Source of the DNA: Methanorbis furvi
Lineage (GTDB): Archaea; Halobacteriota; Methanomicrobia; Methanomicrobiales; Methanocorpusculaceae
Direction of reading: 5' to 3'
DNA: 64,000 nucleotides
Assembly: GCF_032714615.1 (NCBI RefSeq)
Contig: NZ_JAWDKA010000002.1
Span: 154,953-218,952, forward strand
The position numbers were made by a program, and so were the translations under genes. This document shows positions 34,625-43,820 of the stretch, piece by piece. Under the pieces are notes generated by a model. That model saw only the letters and a list, made by a program, of their open reading frames with translations, had not been told where the DNA came from and ran no database searches. The stretch's first letter is position 1. Every line of letters begins with the position of its first letter.

Positions 34625-35296
34625 ATGTATGGTGTATTTTGGAGTAATAAAAATTGTCTGTTTTTTGTATTTAAATGTATTATATTTTTCCTGTGTATAT
34701 CATGTTTCATAGCATATGTGTACAAATATTTTATCGAAAGGACTTCAGAGGGTTTCATCCCATCACCCTTATTTGCATTATTTACAATTATGGCTTTATT
34801 CATTCTTGGTGTATATTATACAAGTACACCAATTGTATATTTTCTCTGTCATTATTGTTCAGAACCTCATTCTTCAAATACCGTATCTTCAGAAACGGTG
34901 GAAGTCCCGCAATTCCAACCTGCTCTATTAAAGCTTAAATTATTCAATTTATGCTCAAAAGCACACATATTTTTAATCGAGACCATTAATATAAATACTG
35001 AAAAAAATTGCAAAATCAAAGACCATCATACAATTAATAACTATGGTCGAATAATTGGATTTTTAGAAAGATTTGTTTCAATAGTACTTATCGTTTATGG
35101 GCATATTGAGGGGGTAGTATTACTATTTGCTGCAAAGGGGCTTATCACATCTCAAGCTAAGAATGCAAAAAATACAGAAGGTTTGCTATTGGGAACTATG
35201 CTCTCTGTCATAGTATCAATAATATTTGGAACATTGATTCTATGGGTATTGTCAACATCGGGAAATGGGGCTATGTTATTACTTGGCTATAAGTAA
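34625..35296 (+). CDS. AT-rich membrane protein with DUF3307-like C-terminal motif
   Basis: A 223-residue protein in DNA visibly richer in A/T than its neighbours. The N-terminal half has two or three membrane helices; the middle (about 105-140) is soluble. The C-terminal part GRIIGFLERFVSIVLIVYG, FAAKGLITSQAK, LLLGTMLSVIVSIIFG matches a membrane pattern I associate with DUF3307-type proteins and mobile-element or defence neighbourhoods (GxxIGxLER, AAKSxxR, LIGTLxSxxxAxxxG). No strong ribosome-binding site; ATTATAAATAATTA upstream may be the promoter. Probably horizontally acquired. Function unknown. Confidence 0.6.
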   Translation: MYGVFWSNKNCLFFVFKCIIFFLCISCFIAYVYKYFIERTSEGFIPSPLFALFTIMALFILGVYYTSTPIVYFLCHYCSEPHSSNTVSSETVEVPQFQPALLKLKLFNLCSKAHIFLIETININTEKNCKIKDHHTINNYGRIIGFLERFVSIVLIVYGHIEGVVLLFAAKGLITSQAKNAKNTEGLLLGTMLSVIVSIIFGTLILWVLSTSGNGAMLLLGYK

Positions 35297-35535
35297 TATG
35301 TTGCCCCTCGTTTCAAAGAACGGAGCGTTATCTTTTACGCGTGGAGTAACGGAGATGGTAGCCGTTATTTTCTCTGGTTTGTCTCTGGATTCCATCGCCT
35401 GCATAATAATCAGATAATGGGAAGGTTGAGATAATAGGTTTTGTTGTCATGGACGCCCACCCAACCTTCAGCATCTTGTTTTTTGATCTGCACCACAGCA
35501 GTTTCAGTCTTGGAAAGATGATTTCGTCTCATGAC
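35297..35535 (-). pseudogene. Decayed third copy of the HicB-like antitoxin gene
   Basis: The minus strand reads MQAMESRDKPEKITATISVT then PRVKD (about 35405 downwards), closely matching MQAVESRDKPQKVTATISVT of the gene at 52378. The frame then breaks, and RGN reappears in a shifted frame. The two upstream boxes ATAATGGG and ATAATAGG (plus-strand reading, 35414-35438) are retained. No toxin partner remains. The AT-rich membrane gene lies beside it. Confidence 0.7.
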
Positions 35536-35635
35536 AGGGATCAATCATACCTATGATCCCTCTATTGTTTCCATAGAAAGGACTGATACGCATTGGGGAC
35601 AAATATACACAGTAATAATAGCAGGAGATCATGCA

Positions 35636-37765
35636 ATGACCCCCGAACAAAATCAGGAATCGTCCGAAAGCATCATCAGTCTCACGGACAAGTCTCTCTA
35701 TATCAACAGGGAAATATCCCTCATCCAGTTCAACCGCCGCGTCCTTGAAGAAGCGGCAAACCTCTCCCACCCGCTGCTTGAGCGGATCAAATTCCTCTCC
35801 ATCTTCGCCAACAACATTGACGAGTTCATGATGATACGGGTCTCAGGACTTCTCCGCCAGATTCGCGGAGGAGTACTCGAACGCCCTGCAGACGGCATGA
35901 CCCCGACAGAACAGATGAAAGAGATCCTTGAAACCCTCATTCCCCTGCAAGCCGAGTCCTGCCGCTGCTGGAGTCAGGACCTCAAACCTGCCCTTGCAGA
36001 CGAAGGAATCTACATCCACAAATTCAAAGACTTCGGACCCGAACAGCAGGAATACCTCAAAAACTACTTTGAAACCCAGATATTTCCCATCCTCACCCCC
36101 ATGACCTTCGACGGATCCCACCCGTTTCCCTTCATCTCCAACCTCTCCATCAACCTCGCCGTCGTCATCAATCACCCGACCCGCGGTCAGGTCTTCTCGC
36201 GGGTCAAAGTTCCCAAAGGAACACTGCCGAGATTCATCCGTATCCCCAACAACCGAATGATTCCCCCCGCAAACAACTCCGAGTACCACTACATCGTCCT
36301 CGAAGACCTCGTCGCCTCCAACATCCAGCTGCTCTTCCCGGGCATGGAAGTCAAAGACACCTACGTCTTCCGGGTAACCAGAGACGCAGACATGGAGATC
36401 GAAGAAGACGAAGCATCCGATCTCCTGACCGCAATTGAGTCCAGCGTGGAACTGCGGAGAATCGGCACCCCGTCCAGACTCGAAGTTCACGCCGCAATGC
36501 CGGAATGGATTCGCGGAATCCTCTCCGCCAAACTCAGACTCATGCCGACCCAGGTCTATGTTTCCCACAGCGGCCTCATCGGTATGAACGATCTGATGGA
36601 ACTGATGGACATCGACCGGCCTGACCTCAAAGACATCCCCTTCAAAGCAGCCCTTCCCGCATGTCTCGGCAAAGAAACAATGGCGGCCGCAGTAGCCCGC
36701 GACGACCTCCTCCTCTACCACCCTTACGACAGCTTCAGTCCGGTCGTCGAGTTCGTCAGGCAGGCAGCTCACGACCCCAATGTGCTCGCAATCAAGCAGA
36801 CACTTTACCGCACCGGAAAGAACTCGCCGATCGTGCACGCCTTAATGGAAGCCCGCGAAGAAGGAAAACCGGTCACCGTCCTCGTCGAACTCAAAGCACG
36901 CTTCGACGAGGAGAACAACATCGAGTGGGCACGTTCGCTTGAGCGGGCCGGCGTTCACGTCATCTACGGAATTGTCGGTCTCAAAGTTCACGCAAAAATG
37001 TGTATGGTCGTCCGCCGCGAAAATGACGGACTCAAAACCTACACCCACATGGGAACCGGAAACTACAACGCTTCAACCGCACGCATCTACACCGATCTCT
37101 CGATGTTTACCTGCGATCCTGATATCGGCGCAGACATTGCTGATCTGTTCAATGCCCTTACCGGCTACTCGCAGAAAACCGGTTACCGCAAACTGCTGGT
37201 CTCGCACGGAACAATGGGGACCATGCGAAAGGAGCTGATCGCCAGAATCGATCGGGAGATCGAGCAGCAGAAACGGTTCGGCGACGGATACATTGCATTC
37301 AAACTCAATGCACTCGTTGACGAAGAATGTATCATGGCGCTTTATCGGGCAAGTCAGGCAGGCGTCAAAGTAGACCTGATCGTTCGCGGCGTCTGTTGTC
37401 TGCGTCCTGAGGTTCCCGGAGTCTCGGACAACATTCGGGTGATCTCTATTGTTGGCAGATTCCTCGAACACACCCGTATATACTACTTCAAAAACGGCGG
37501 TGACGAGGAAGTGCTTCTCGGCAGTGCTGATCTGATGCCGAGAAATCTGTCAAGACGGGTCGAGATTCTCTTCCCGGTCGAAAACACCTATCTGAAGGAT
37601 ATGATCATCCGAACCATTCTGGAGATGCATCTTAGAGATACCGCTCAGGCGCAGGTTCTCCACATCGATGGAAGTTATGAGAAGGTGCTGCCAAAGAAAG
37701 GAGAAAAACCGCTGAACTCACAGTTGTGGATGATGGAACACCGCGGAATCTGGCATGACTACTAA
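35636..37765 (+). CDS. ppk1: Polyphosphate kinase 1
   Basis: Makes polyphosphate from ATP, reversibly; 709 residues from ATG 35636 (AGGAG 8 bases upstream). The PPK1 start DKSLYINREISLIQFNRRVL is clear. The autophosphorylated His lies in THMGTGNYN (about residue 472) and the second catalytic His in FLEHTRIYYF (about 620). Near-full family length, so both PLD-like catalytic domains are present. The next gene starts inside its end (11-base overlap), making a ppk1 - CHAD/phosphoesterase - ppx operon. Confidence 0.96.
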   Translation: MTPEQNQESSESIISLTDKSLYINREISLIQFNRRVLEEAANLSHPLLERIKFLSIFANNIDEFMMIRVSGLLRQIRGGVLERPADGMTPTEQMKEILETLIPLQAESCRCWSQDLKPALADEGIYIHKFKDFGPEQQEYLKNYFETQIFPILTPMTFDGSHPFPFISNLSINLAVVINHPTRGQVFSRVKVPKGTLPRFIRIPNNRMIPPANNSEYHYIVLEDLVASNIQLLFPGMEVKDTYVFRVTRDADMEIEEDEASDLLTAIESSVELRRIGTPSRLEVHAAMPEWIRGILSAKLRLMPTQVYVSHSGLIGMNDLMELMDIDRPDLKDIPFKAALPACLGKETMAAAVARDDLLLYHPYDSFSPVVEFVRQAAHDPNVLAIKQTLYRTGKNSPIVHALMEAREEGKPVTVLVELKARFDEENNIEWARSLERAGVHVIYGIVGLKVHAKMCMVVRRENDGLKTYTHMGTGNYNASTARIYTDLSMFTCDPDIGADIADLFNALTGYSQKTGYRKLLVSHGTMGTMRKELIARIDREIEQQKRFGDGYIAFKLNALVDEECIMALYRASQAGVKVDLIVRGVCCLRPEVPGVSDNIRVISIVGRFLEHTRIYYFKNGGDEEVLLGSADLMPRNLSRRVEILFPVENTYLKDMIIRTILEMHLRDTAQAQVLHIDGSYEKVLPKKGEKPLNSQLWMMEHRGIWHDY

Positions 37766-39752
37766 CATCGACGAAGGATACCGGCTTTACGGCGCGAAAG
37801 TTCTCCTCCAGCTTGCAGCAGATATGGCTGGCGAGTCTGCCGGCGTGAAAGCAGGAACCGACATCGAGTACATTCACCGGATGAGGGTTGCTTCACGCAG
37901 ACTTCGGGCTGCTCTGCCGTTGTTTGCCGGATGTTTTGGAGAGAAAGAGTACCGGTATTGGGAAAAAGAGGTGAAACAGATCACCCGTTCGCTTGGACGT
38001 GCCCGCGATCTTGATGTGCAGATAGCGTTTCTGCGTTCTTACTTGGAAAAGTTGCCAAAGACCGGACTGCCGGATGGTATGCCGCGGTTTCTGCCGCTCG
38101 AGTATCAGGAGCCGCTTGAGTCCCCGCAGAACGAGATTCCTCTGCTGACAGAACCCGCTGCTCCGCCAGTAGAGCAGCCGGGACTTTTTGCAGCAATTAA
38201 ACGATTCTTTGCAGGAGTTCCCGACGTTCAGGAACTCCCAAAAGTTCAGGAGCCTGAACTTCCGAAGGAACAGCGGATGGGACCTGAACTCAGAGCCGGT
38301 ATTGAGTGTCTTACTCTCAGACTGATGCAGGAGCGGTCCGGTTTGCAGGCTGATGTCATCAAAGCGGTCGAGGCGTTCGAGCGGTCAAAAACCATTGAGT
38401 CGATACAAAAAACCTGTATGGAGATCGTCATCCGCGGAAAAATGGAAAAGACCGAGACGAAAACGTCGTTCTCGTACCGCGAGGCCTACTATCACATCAG
38501 TCTCTGCCGTGAGAATGTGTTTTTGTACGCAAAAGCCCTCGCTGACCCGGAACGCATCGCTGCTCATCATGAGATGCGTATCGCCGCAAAAAAACTCCGG
38601 TACACCATGGAGTCCTACAAGGATCTCTACGGCGACGGACTTGCGCCGGCAATCAGAATGGTCAAAGAGTTGCAGGACTATCTCGGTGATATGCATGACT
38701 GCGATGTCTGGACAGAGTTCCTGCCGATTTTTTTGAAAGCAGAAGAGGAGAAAAGCATCGCCTACTTTGGAAACACCTCCTTTGTTGCAGCAGTTCGTCC
38801 GGGACTCGAGAATCTCGAAACGGACCGTGCGGAAAAACGCGCAAAGCTGCATGCTGAGGTAAACGTTTTCTGGAAAAAGAGTGAAGGACTCTGGGACCAG
38901 ATCGAGAAAAATCTCACCAAACCGCTCGAGGATCTCAGACTTCAGACGCTCTCACTACCGGACGGAGTTGCTTCGATCGCGTTTTTTGCTGACATTCACG
39001 CAAACCTTCCGGCATTATCGGCAATTCTTGCGGACGCAAAAAGCAGGGGATGTGAGACCTTCATTTATGCAGGAGACGTGATCGGGTTTGGACCGTTCCC
39101 CGAAGAGACTATGCAAATGCTTGCATCTGCGAATGCACATGGTGTCTGCGGCAACGCAGAAGAAGCAATTCTTCTTGCAGGGACTGTTAAGGAGTGCCCG
39201 AAGGAGTTTGATCCTCGCAGGTTTGTTCTCCATAAAAAAACCTGGAAGAAACTCATCACCGCTTCCCGCGCCGAACTCGCCGCACTGCCAACGGAAATAC
39301 GGTTTCTGTGGGGGAATCTGCGAATCGCCGTGATGCATCACCCGAAGTCATGTGAAAATGTCTGTTCTGAGACCTCGGATGCAGAGCTGAACCGGCTGGC
39401 TGCCGAAACCGATGCGGATGTTATCATCTGCGGTCACACCCACCGGCCGTTCGCCAAAAAAGTTCACGGCGTCTGGATTGCAAACACCGGCGGAGGCGGG
39501 AGATCGGGAGATGGAGACCTTCGTGCGTCATACCTTCTTGCAACAAAAGATCCGTTCACCCTTCATCACATCCGGGTTCCCTACAACATTGAAGAGACGC
39601 TTGCTCGTCTGGAAAAGAACAAAGAACTCACCGCAATGTTTGGGGCAGGGCTTGACTTTGACGAAGCAGCAGACGCTGCGGCAGGAAATATGCCGGAGCT
39701 GACGAAAATGCCGCAGACCGTCTCCGTAACTTCAGCAGAAGAGGACAAATGA
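37755..39752 (+). CDS. CHAD domain - metallophosphoesterase fusion
   Basis: A 665-residue two-part protein. Residues 1-400 are a CHAD domain, a helical bundle that binds polyphosphate: YIHRMRVASRRLRAALPLF (about 36-54), the second-half HHEMRIAAKKLRYTMESYKDLYG (about 276-298) and DMHDCDVW. A Pro/Glu-rich linker of about 60 residues splits the bundle. Residues 405-620 are a calcineurin-like phosphoesterase with DIHANL, GDVIGFG, GNAEE, HHP and GHTHRPF, all metal motifs present. Overlaps ppk1 by 11 and ppx by 4 bases. A polyphosphate- or nucleotide-linked phosphatase directed to granules by CHAD is my inference. Confidence 0.88.
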   Translation: MTTNIDEGYRLYGAKVLLQLAADMAGESAGVKAGTDIEYIHRMRVASRRLRAALPLFAGCFGEKEYRYWEKEVKQITRSLGRARDLDVQIAFLRSYLEKLPKTGLPDGMPRFLPLEYQEPLESPQNEIPLLTEPAAPPVEQPGLFAAIKRFFAGVPDVQELPKVQEPELPKEQRMGPELRAGIECLTLRLMQERSGLQADVIKAVEAFERSKTIESIQKTCMEIVIRGKMEKTETKTSFSYREAYYHISLCRENVFLYAKALADPERIAAHHEMRIAAKKLRYTMESYKDLYGDGLAPAIRMVKELQDYLGDMHDCDVWTEFLPIFLKAEEEKSIAYFGNTSFVAAVRPGLENLETDRAEKRAKLHAEVNVFWKKSEGLWDQIEKNLTKPLEDLRLQTLSLPDGVASIAFFADIHANLPALSAILADAKSRGCETFIYAGDVIGFGPFPEETMQMLASANAHGVCGNAEEAILLAGTVKECPKEFDPRRFVLHKKTWKKLITASRAELAALPTEIRFLWGNLRIAVMHHPKSCENVCSETSDAELNRLAAETDADVIICGHTHRPFAKKVHGVWIANTGGGGRSGDGDLRASYLLATKDPFTLHHIRVPYNIEETLARLEKNKELTAMFGAGLDFDEAADAAAGNMPELTKMPQTVSVTSAEEDK

Positions 39753-41305
39753 CCGACAAAATAGTTGCATTCATCGATATTGGCACGAACTCCGCACGAC
39801 TGCTGGTCGTTTCCATCAGTCCAAACGGAGCTTATCATATGCTGAGCAGAATCAAGGACGTTGTTCGGCTTGGCGAGGATGAGTACATCTCAGGTGTTGC
39901 GCGGATAATCCCGGAAGCCATCGACCGTCTGGTTCTTGTTCTGCGACGGTTCACAGACCTTTCGCGAACGTTTGGGGATGCAGAGTTTGTTATCATGGCA
40001 ACGTCTGCGATGCGGGAGGCGGTCAATGCCCAGGAGATCATCGATAAAATCCGCCGCGAACTTGGTCTTGAGATTCAGGTCGTCAGCGGCAAAGAAGAGG
40101 CACGGCTGATTCATCTCGGTGTTGCGGCCGGCATGAGTCTTGGAAATGATCAGGCGCTGTTCATTGATATCGGCGGGGGATCAACCGAGCTCATCGTCGG
40201 CGGCCAGTACTCGTACTCAACGCTGGAAAGTATGCGGCTTGGCGCAATCAGGATCACGAATCAGTGTATCAAAAAGAATTTTACCGGAGCGCTGCCGCCC
40301 AAAAAACAGACCAAGATGATGAACCGCGTTATGACGGTTGCCATTCCTGCTCTGCAAAGGATCTCGGAACATCCATTTACCCGTGCGGTCGGGAGTTCGG
40401 GGACCACGATCAATCTTGCAGAGATCGCACAGCGTCTGTATCATGCAGAAGAGAACAGCGACAAACTTGTTTTGCAGTTTACTGATCTTGAGAAGCTGTT
40501 TGGTCATCTCTGTTCCCTTTCTCTTGAGGAGAGAAGACGGGTTCCGGGCATTAATCCTGAACGTGCGGATATTATTCTTGCCGGAGCTGCGATTCTTCTT
40601 GCGGTGATGGGGACGTTAAAGATTCCGGTGCTGGAGATCAGCGACCGGGGTTTGCGGGAGGGAATTCTGATGGATTATCTTGCGGTGATGCCGGGAACCC
40701 CGCAGTCTGAACAGATGCCGGTAAAGGATGCGAGTGTTCTCCAGCTTGGACGCTACTGCCGTCTTGAGGAGGATCATGCAAAGGCTGTGCAGAAAAATGC
40801 GCTTTCGATGTTTGATTCGGCAAAGCTCTGCGGGCTGCACAACTATGGGGCATGGGAACGCGAGCTTCTTGCGAACGCTGCGTGGCTGCATGATGTCGGG
40901 GATTTTCTTTCCTTTGTCGGTCACCACCAGCATGGCGAGTATATTATCCGCAACACCGAGCTGCTTGGGTTTGATCAGCGGGAGATTGAGATTATGGCAA
41001 AGATTGTCCGCTATCACCGCAAAAAACTTCCCGGACGAAAGGATTCCGAGTTCGGGTCGCTGAGTCTGGAGGATCGTGACAGAGTCCGAATCATGGCGAT
41101 ATTTTTGCGGACTGCTGAGTTTTTGAACCGCAGCCATGCGGTTTTTGTGACGGATGTCTACTACTCCTGTAAAGGCGGGGATGTTAAGTTGAGTGTTGCG
41201 GCACCGGATAGTTCGGATCTGACGCTGGAGTTGATGAGTCTTGCGCCGGAAGCGGCACTGTTTACGAAGGTGTTCGGCAAGAAGCTGTCTGTGCGCAGGG
41301 TGTGA
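39749..41305 (+). CDS. ppx: Exopolyphosphatase (Ppx/GppA) with HD domain
   Basis: Degrades polyphosphate from the ends and may also hydrolyse pppGpp; 518 residues. The ASKHA fold shows FIDIGTNSARLLV (about 7-19) and DIGGGSTELIVG (about 140-151). The C-terminal 200 residues are an HD-type helical domain with AAWLHDVGDFLSFVGHHQHGEY and VRYHRKK. Last gene of the polyphosphate operon, starting inside the stop of the CHAD gene (ATGA). Confidence 0.94.
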   Translation: MTDKIVAFIDIGTNSARLLVVSISPNGAYHMLSRIKDVVRLGEDEYISGVARIIPEAIDRLVLVLRRFTDLSRTFGDAEFVIMATSAMREAVNAQEIIDKIRRELGLEIQVVSGKEEARLIHLGVAAGMSLGNDQALFIDIGGGSTELIVGGQYSYSTLESMRLGAIRITNQCIKKNFTGALPPKKQTKMMNRVMTVAIPALQRISEHPFTRAVGSSGTTINLAEIAQRLYHAEENSDKLVLQFTDLEKLFGHLCSLSLEERRRVPGINPERADIILAGAAILLAVMGTLKIPVLEISDRGLREGILMDYLAVMPGTPQSEQMPVKDASVLQLGRYCRLEEDHAKAVQKNALSMFDSAKLCGLHNYGAWERELLANAAWLHDVGDFLSFVGHHQHGEYIIRNTELLGFDQREIEIMAKIVRYHRKKLPGRKDSEFGSLSLEDRDRVRIMAIFLRTAEFLNRSHAVFVTDVYYSCKGGDVKLSVAAPDSSDLTLELMSLAPEAALFTKVFGKKLSVRRV

Positions 41306-41339
41306 ACTTTTTTTTGTGGGGTGTTGGCTGTGAGTTCTG

Positions 41340-41575
41340 CCGCCCACAGAAAAACGGAACACACGGAGCATCACAGAAAAACATCACGGAGCAGACGTGA
41401 ACATCACGGAAATAAAATTAGTTTCGAGTTTCGTCATGTTTTTTATGTGTTCCATGTTTATCGTGGAAGGCAGAACTCACAGATATAAATTATTTTCAGA
41501 TTCCGTGATGTTCACGTCTGCTCCGTGATGTTTTTTTCCGTGCGTATTCCGTGTGTTCCGATTTTCCGTGGGCGG
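41340..41575. repeat. Family A inverted repeat with degenerate centre
   Basis: The left arm starts CCGCCCACAGAAAAACGG, the right arm ends in TTTTCCGTGGGCGG; both contain the CACGGAGCAGACGTGAACA core in opposite orientation. The 80-base centre holds another degraded piece (GTGTTCCATGTTTATCGTGG). It occupies most of the 361-bp gap between ppx and PAN; the PAN TATA-like GAATATAAAG lies at about 41628. Confidence 0.85.
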
Positions 41576-41666
41576 AGCAACGAACAATACCGAACATTAA
41601 AACCATAAAATCCCATACTCAATCAGATAGAATATAAAGACAGCGCCCATAATATACAGTAAACAT

Positions 41667-42968
41667 ATGGACGAAGAAGTTCACACACTCAATACCAATA
41701 CGCGGCAAAAGGGGGCAAAAGTTGCAGATATATCTCCGGAGGCACTGGATTACAGTGATCTGAACCAGAAGTTCATCCAGATGTCCGAAGAAGTGAGACT
41801 GCTTCACAAAGAGAACGAATCTCTCAATAAACTTCTCCGATCGGTTCGTGCGGAAAACGAATCCCTGCGTACTGACAACAACCAGATCAGGATGGACAAC
41901 GCCCAGCTGAAGAAGGAAAACTCCCAGCTGAAACGTCTCCCGCTGTTTGTCGCGGTCGTCTTAGAAAAACTTCCCGGCAAAGAACTCTACCTGCGCCAGC
42001 AGGGAAACAATCAGGAGTACGTAACCGTCGCAAGCGAAGAGATCTACAAAGAAGTGAAGGCCGGAACAAAAGTTGCGGTCAACAACACGCTTTCCGTAGT
42101 CAAAGTTCTCGGTAGCACGGTTGACTCAAGAGTCAAGGTCATGGAACTTGACACCAAACCCTCAATCACCTTCGATGACATCGGCGGTCTGAAAGACGAG
42201 ATCCTTGAGGTGCGCGAGGCGGTCGAGTTCCCGCTGACAAGACCTGAATCGTTTGAACGGTTTGGCGTTATTCCGCCGAAAGGCGTGTTACTCTACGGTC
42301 CTCCCGGAACCGGCAAGACACTGATTGCAAAAGCGGTTGCAAACAACGCAGGCGTGCCGTTCCTCAGAATGGCTGGCTCAGAGCTGGTTCACAAATACAT
42401 CGGAGAAGGAGCACAGCTTGTCCGCGATCTCTTCCAGATGGCACGCGATATGGCAACAGCAAACGGTGGAGTCGTCGTCTTCATCGACGAGATCGATGCG
42501 GTTGGCAGCATGCGAACCAACGACGGAACCTCAGGATCTGCTGAGGTCCAGAGAACCTTAATGCAGCTGCTCGCAGAGATGGATGGGTTCAACAACCGCG
42601 GAAACATCAGAATCATGGCGGCAACAAATCGGCCTGACATGCTGGACGCAGCACTGCTCAGACCCGGACGATTCGACCGGCTGATCAAGATTCCGTCGCC
42701 CGATGCCGAGGCAAGAATGCAGATCTTCCGCGTGCACACCCGCAAGATGGCTGAGGCAGGTTCACTTATCGGCATCGATTATGATGAGCTGGTACATCTG
42801 ACGGATGGTCTGACCGGAGCAGAGATTGAGGCAATCTGCCGCGAGGCTGGTATGCTTGCCATCCGCGATGAAGCGGACGTCATCGACGAAGGCCGGTTTA
42901 TCGCAGCAATCCGCAAGATTCGTCATCAGGACAAAGATGATGAACGTGCAGATATAATGTATCTCTGA
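41667..42968 (+). CDS. pan: Proteasome-activating nucleotidase (PAN)
   Basis: The 433-residue AAA+ unfoldase that feeds substrates to the archaeal 20S proteasome. N-terminal coiled coil (about 30-93, rich in LKKEN heptads), then an OB domain, then the AAA module with GPPGTGKT Walker A (about 212), FIDEIDAV Walker B and GRFDRLI arginine-finger region. It ends in MYL, a proper HbYX gate-opening motif. The next gene follows after one base. Confidence 0.95.
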   Translation: MDEEVHTLNTNTRQKGAKVADISPEALDYSDLNQKFIQMSEEVRLLHKENESLNKLLRSVRAENESLRTDNNQIRMDNAQLKKENSQLKRLPLFVAVVLEKLPGKELYLRQQGNNQEYVTVASEEIYKEVKAGTKVAVNNTLSVVKVLGSTVDSRVKVMELDTKPSITFDDIGGLKDEILEVREAVEFPLTRPESFERFGVIPPKGVLLYGPPGTGKTLIAKAVANNAGVPFLRMAGSELVHKYIGEGAQLVRDLFQMARDMATANGGVVVFIDEIDAVGSMRTNDGTSGSAEVQRTLMQLLAEMDGFNNRGNIRIMAATNRPDMLDAALLRPGRFDRLIKIPSPDAEARMQIFRVHTRKMAEAGSLIGIDYDELVHLTDGLTGAEIEAICREAGMLAIRDEADVIDEGRFIAAIRKIRHQDKDDERADIMYL

Positions 42969-42969
42969 G

Positions 42970-43389
42970 ATGTTTCTGATATGTATCGGAAAACCGGGTG
43001 TGGATCTGTATCGGACTTTGTCTGATTCAGAAACCAGCCGGCATATTTTACGTTTTTATCATCCGAGAGAGCTGGAGTTCGGCATCTCGGTTGAGGTGGC
43101 GACTGTGTCGAGCGGACTTGCTTTGATGAGTGAGCTGCGGTGGTATGCGATGCGGTATATGCAGGATGTGCTGTTTGAGGATGCCGAGCATGGAGTGTAT
43201 CTTACGCAGAAGCTTTCGCGTGAGGCGTATGATTCACGGTCGGTGACGTTGTCAAAGGAGTGGGAGACCTGTTACCGGATTTGTGTTACAGAGGAGGGCG
43301 AAGTTATCCGGCTTCCTGAGGGAGTGCCCGAACCGGACACGGTTGTGCGGACGTTTGAGGTCTGGGGACTCGCCGAAGAGCATCCGTAA
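42970..43389 (+). CDS. Hypothetical protein downstream of PAN
   Basis: A 139-residue soluble acidic protein starting one base after the PAN stop, so probably co-translated with it. No family recognised. Features: FLICIGKPGVDLYRTL at the start, two adjacent helices (SGLALMSELRWYAMRYMQDVLF) and an acidic C-terminus ending EVWGLAEEHP. Codon use matches the neighbours. A role linked to the proteasome is only suggested by position. Confidence 0.65.
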   Translation: MFLICIGKPGVDLYRTLSDSETSRHILRFYHPRELEFGISVEVATVSSGLALMSELRWYAMRYMQDVLFEDAEHGVYLTQKLSREAYDSRSVTLSKEWETCYRICVTEEGEVIRLPEGVPEPDTVVRTFEVWGLAEEHP

Positions 43390-43436
43390 ATCCTCTTCGT
43401 TAGATTAATGCTGTTGCCAAGAGAAGGTATTAGATA

Positions 43437-43658
43437 ATGGTTGTTCCCTGTCTGACCTGTACGGCGCTTGACAAGCACGAGTATAGTATGAATAACGAAT
43501 CCGGCAGTTACGAGTATCATGTGAGCTGCAGCCGCGGTATTGTTGTTCCTGATCCGATGCCAAAAGAGGGTTTTGTCTGCGAGCAGTACGAGAATAAACT
43601 CGCGGTTCTGCCAAGGGTTCGCCGCAGCAGTTGTGCGGTTGAGATCCGCCGCGACTGA
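43437..43658 (+). CDS. Small Cys-containing protein
   Basis: A 73-residue protein with CLTC at residues 5-8 and further Cys at about 31, 48 and 66, so a zinc site is possible though not a standard ribbon. GAAGG lies about 13 bases upstream. The sequence VVPDPMPKEGFVCEQYENKLAVLP has normal codon use for the region. No family recognised. Follows the PAN-downstream gene after 47 bases. Confidence 0.5.
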   Translation: MVVPCLTCTALDKHEYSMNNESGSYEYHVSCSRGIVVPDPMPKEGFVCEQYENKLAVLPRVRRSSCAVEIRRD

Positions 43659-43820
43659 ATTTTTTTTGAAAAATTTCCAAGACGAAACGTACTAAATCTT
43701 TTTGTGGCATCACCGTTTCTTCTCCGAAAAATTCTTTCAAAGCCCCAGATTTAATAGGACTCCCGCCAAACAAATACCAATCATATCGCTGACATTTTCG
43801 CAAGGGAGCAGATACAAAAA

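Noticed and set aside
35843..36838. 331-codon open frame on the minus strand inside ppk1
   Set aside because: Shadow of ppk1; no motif, and Cys/Val/Asp-rich mirror composition.
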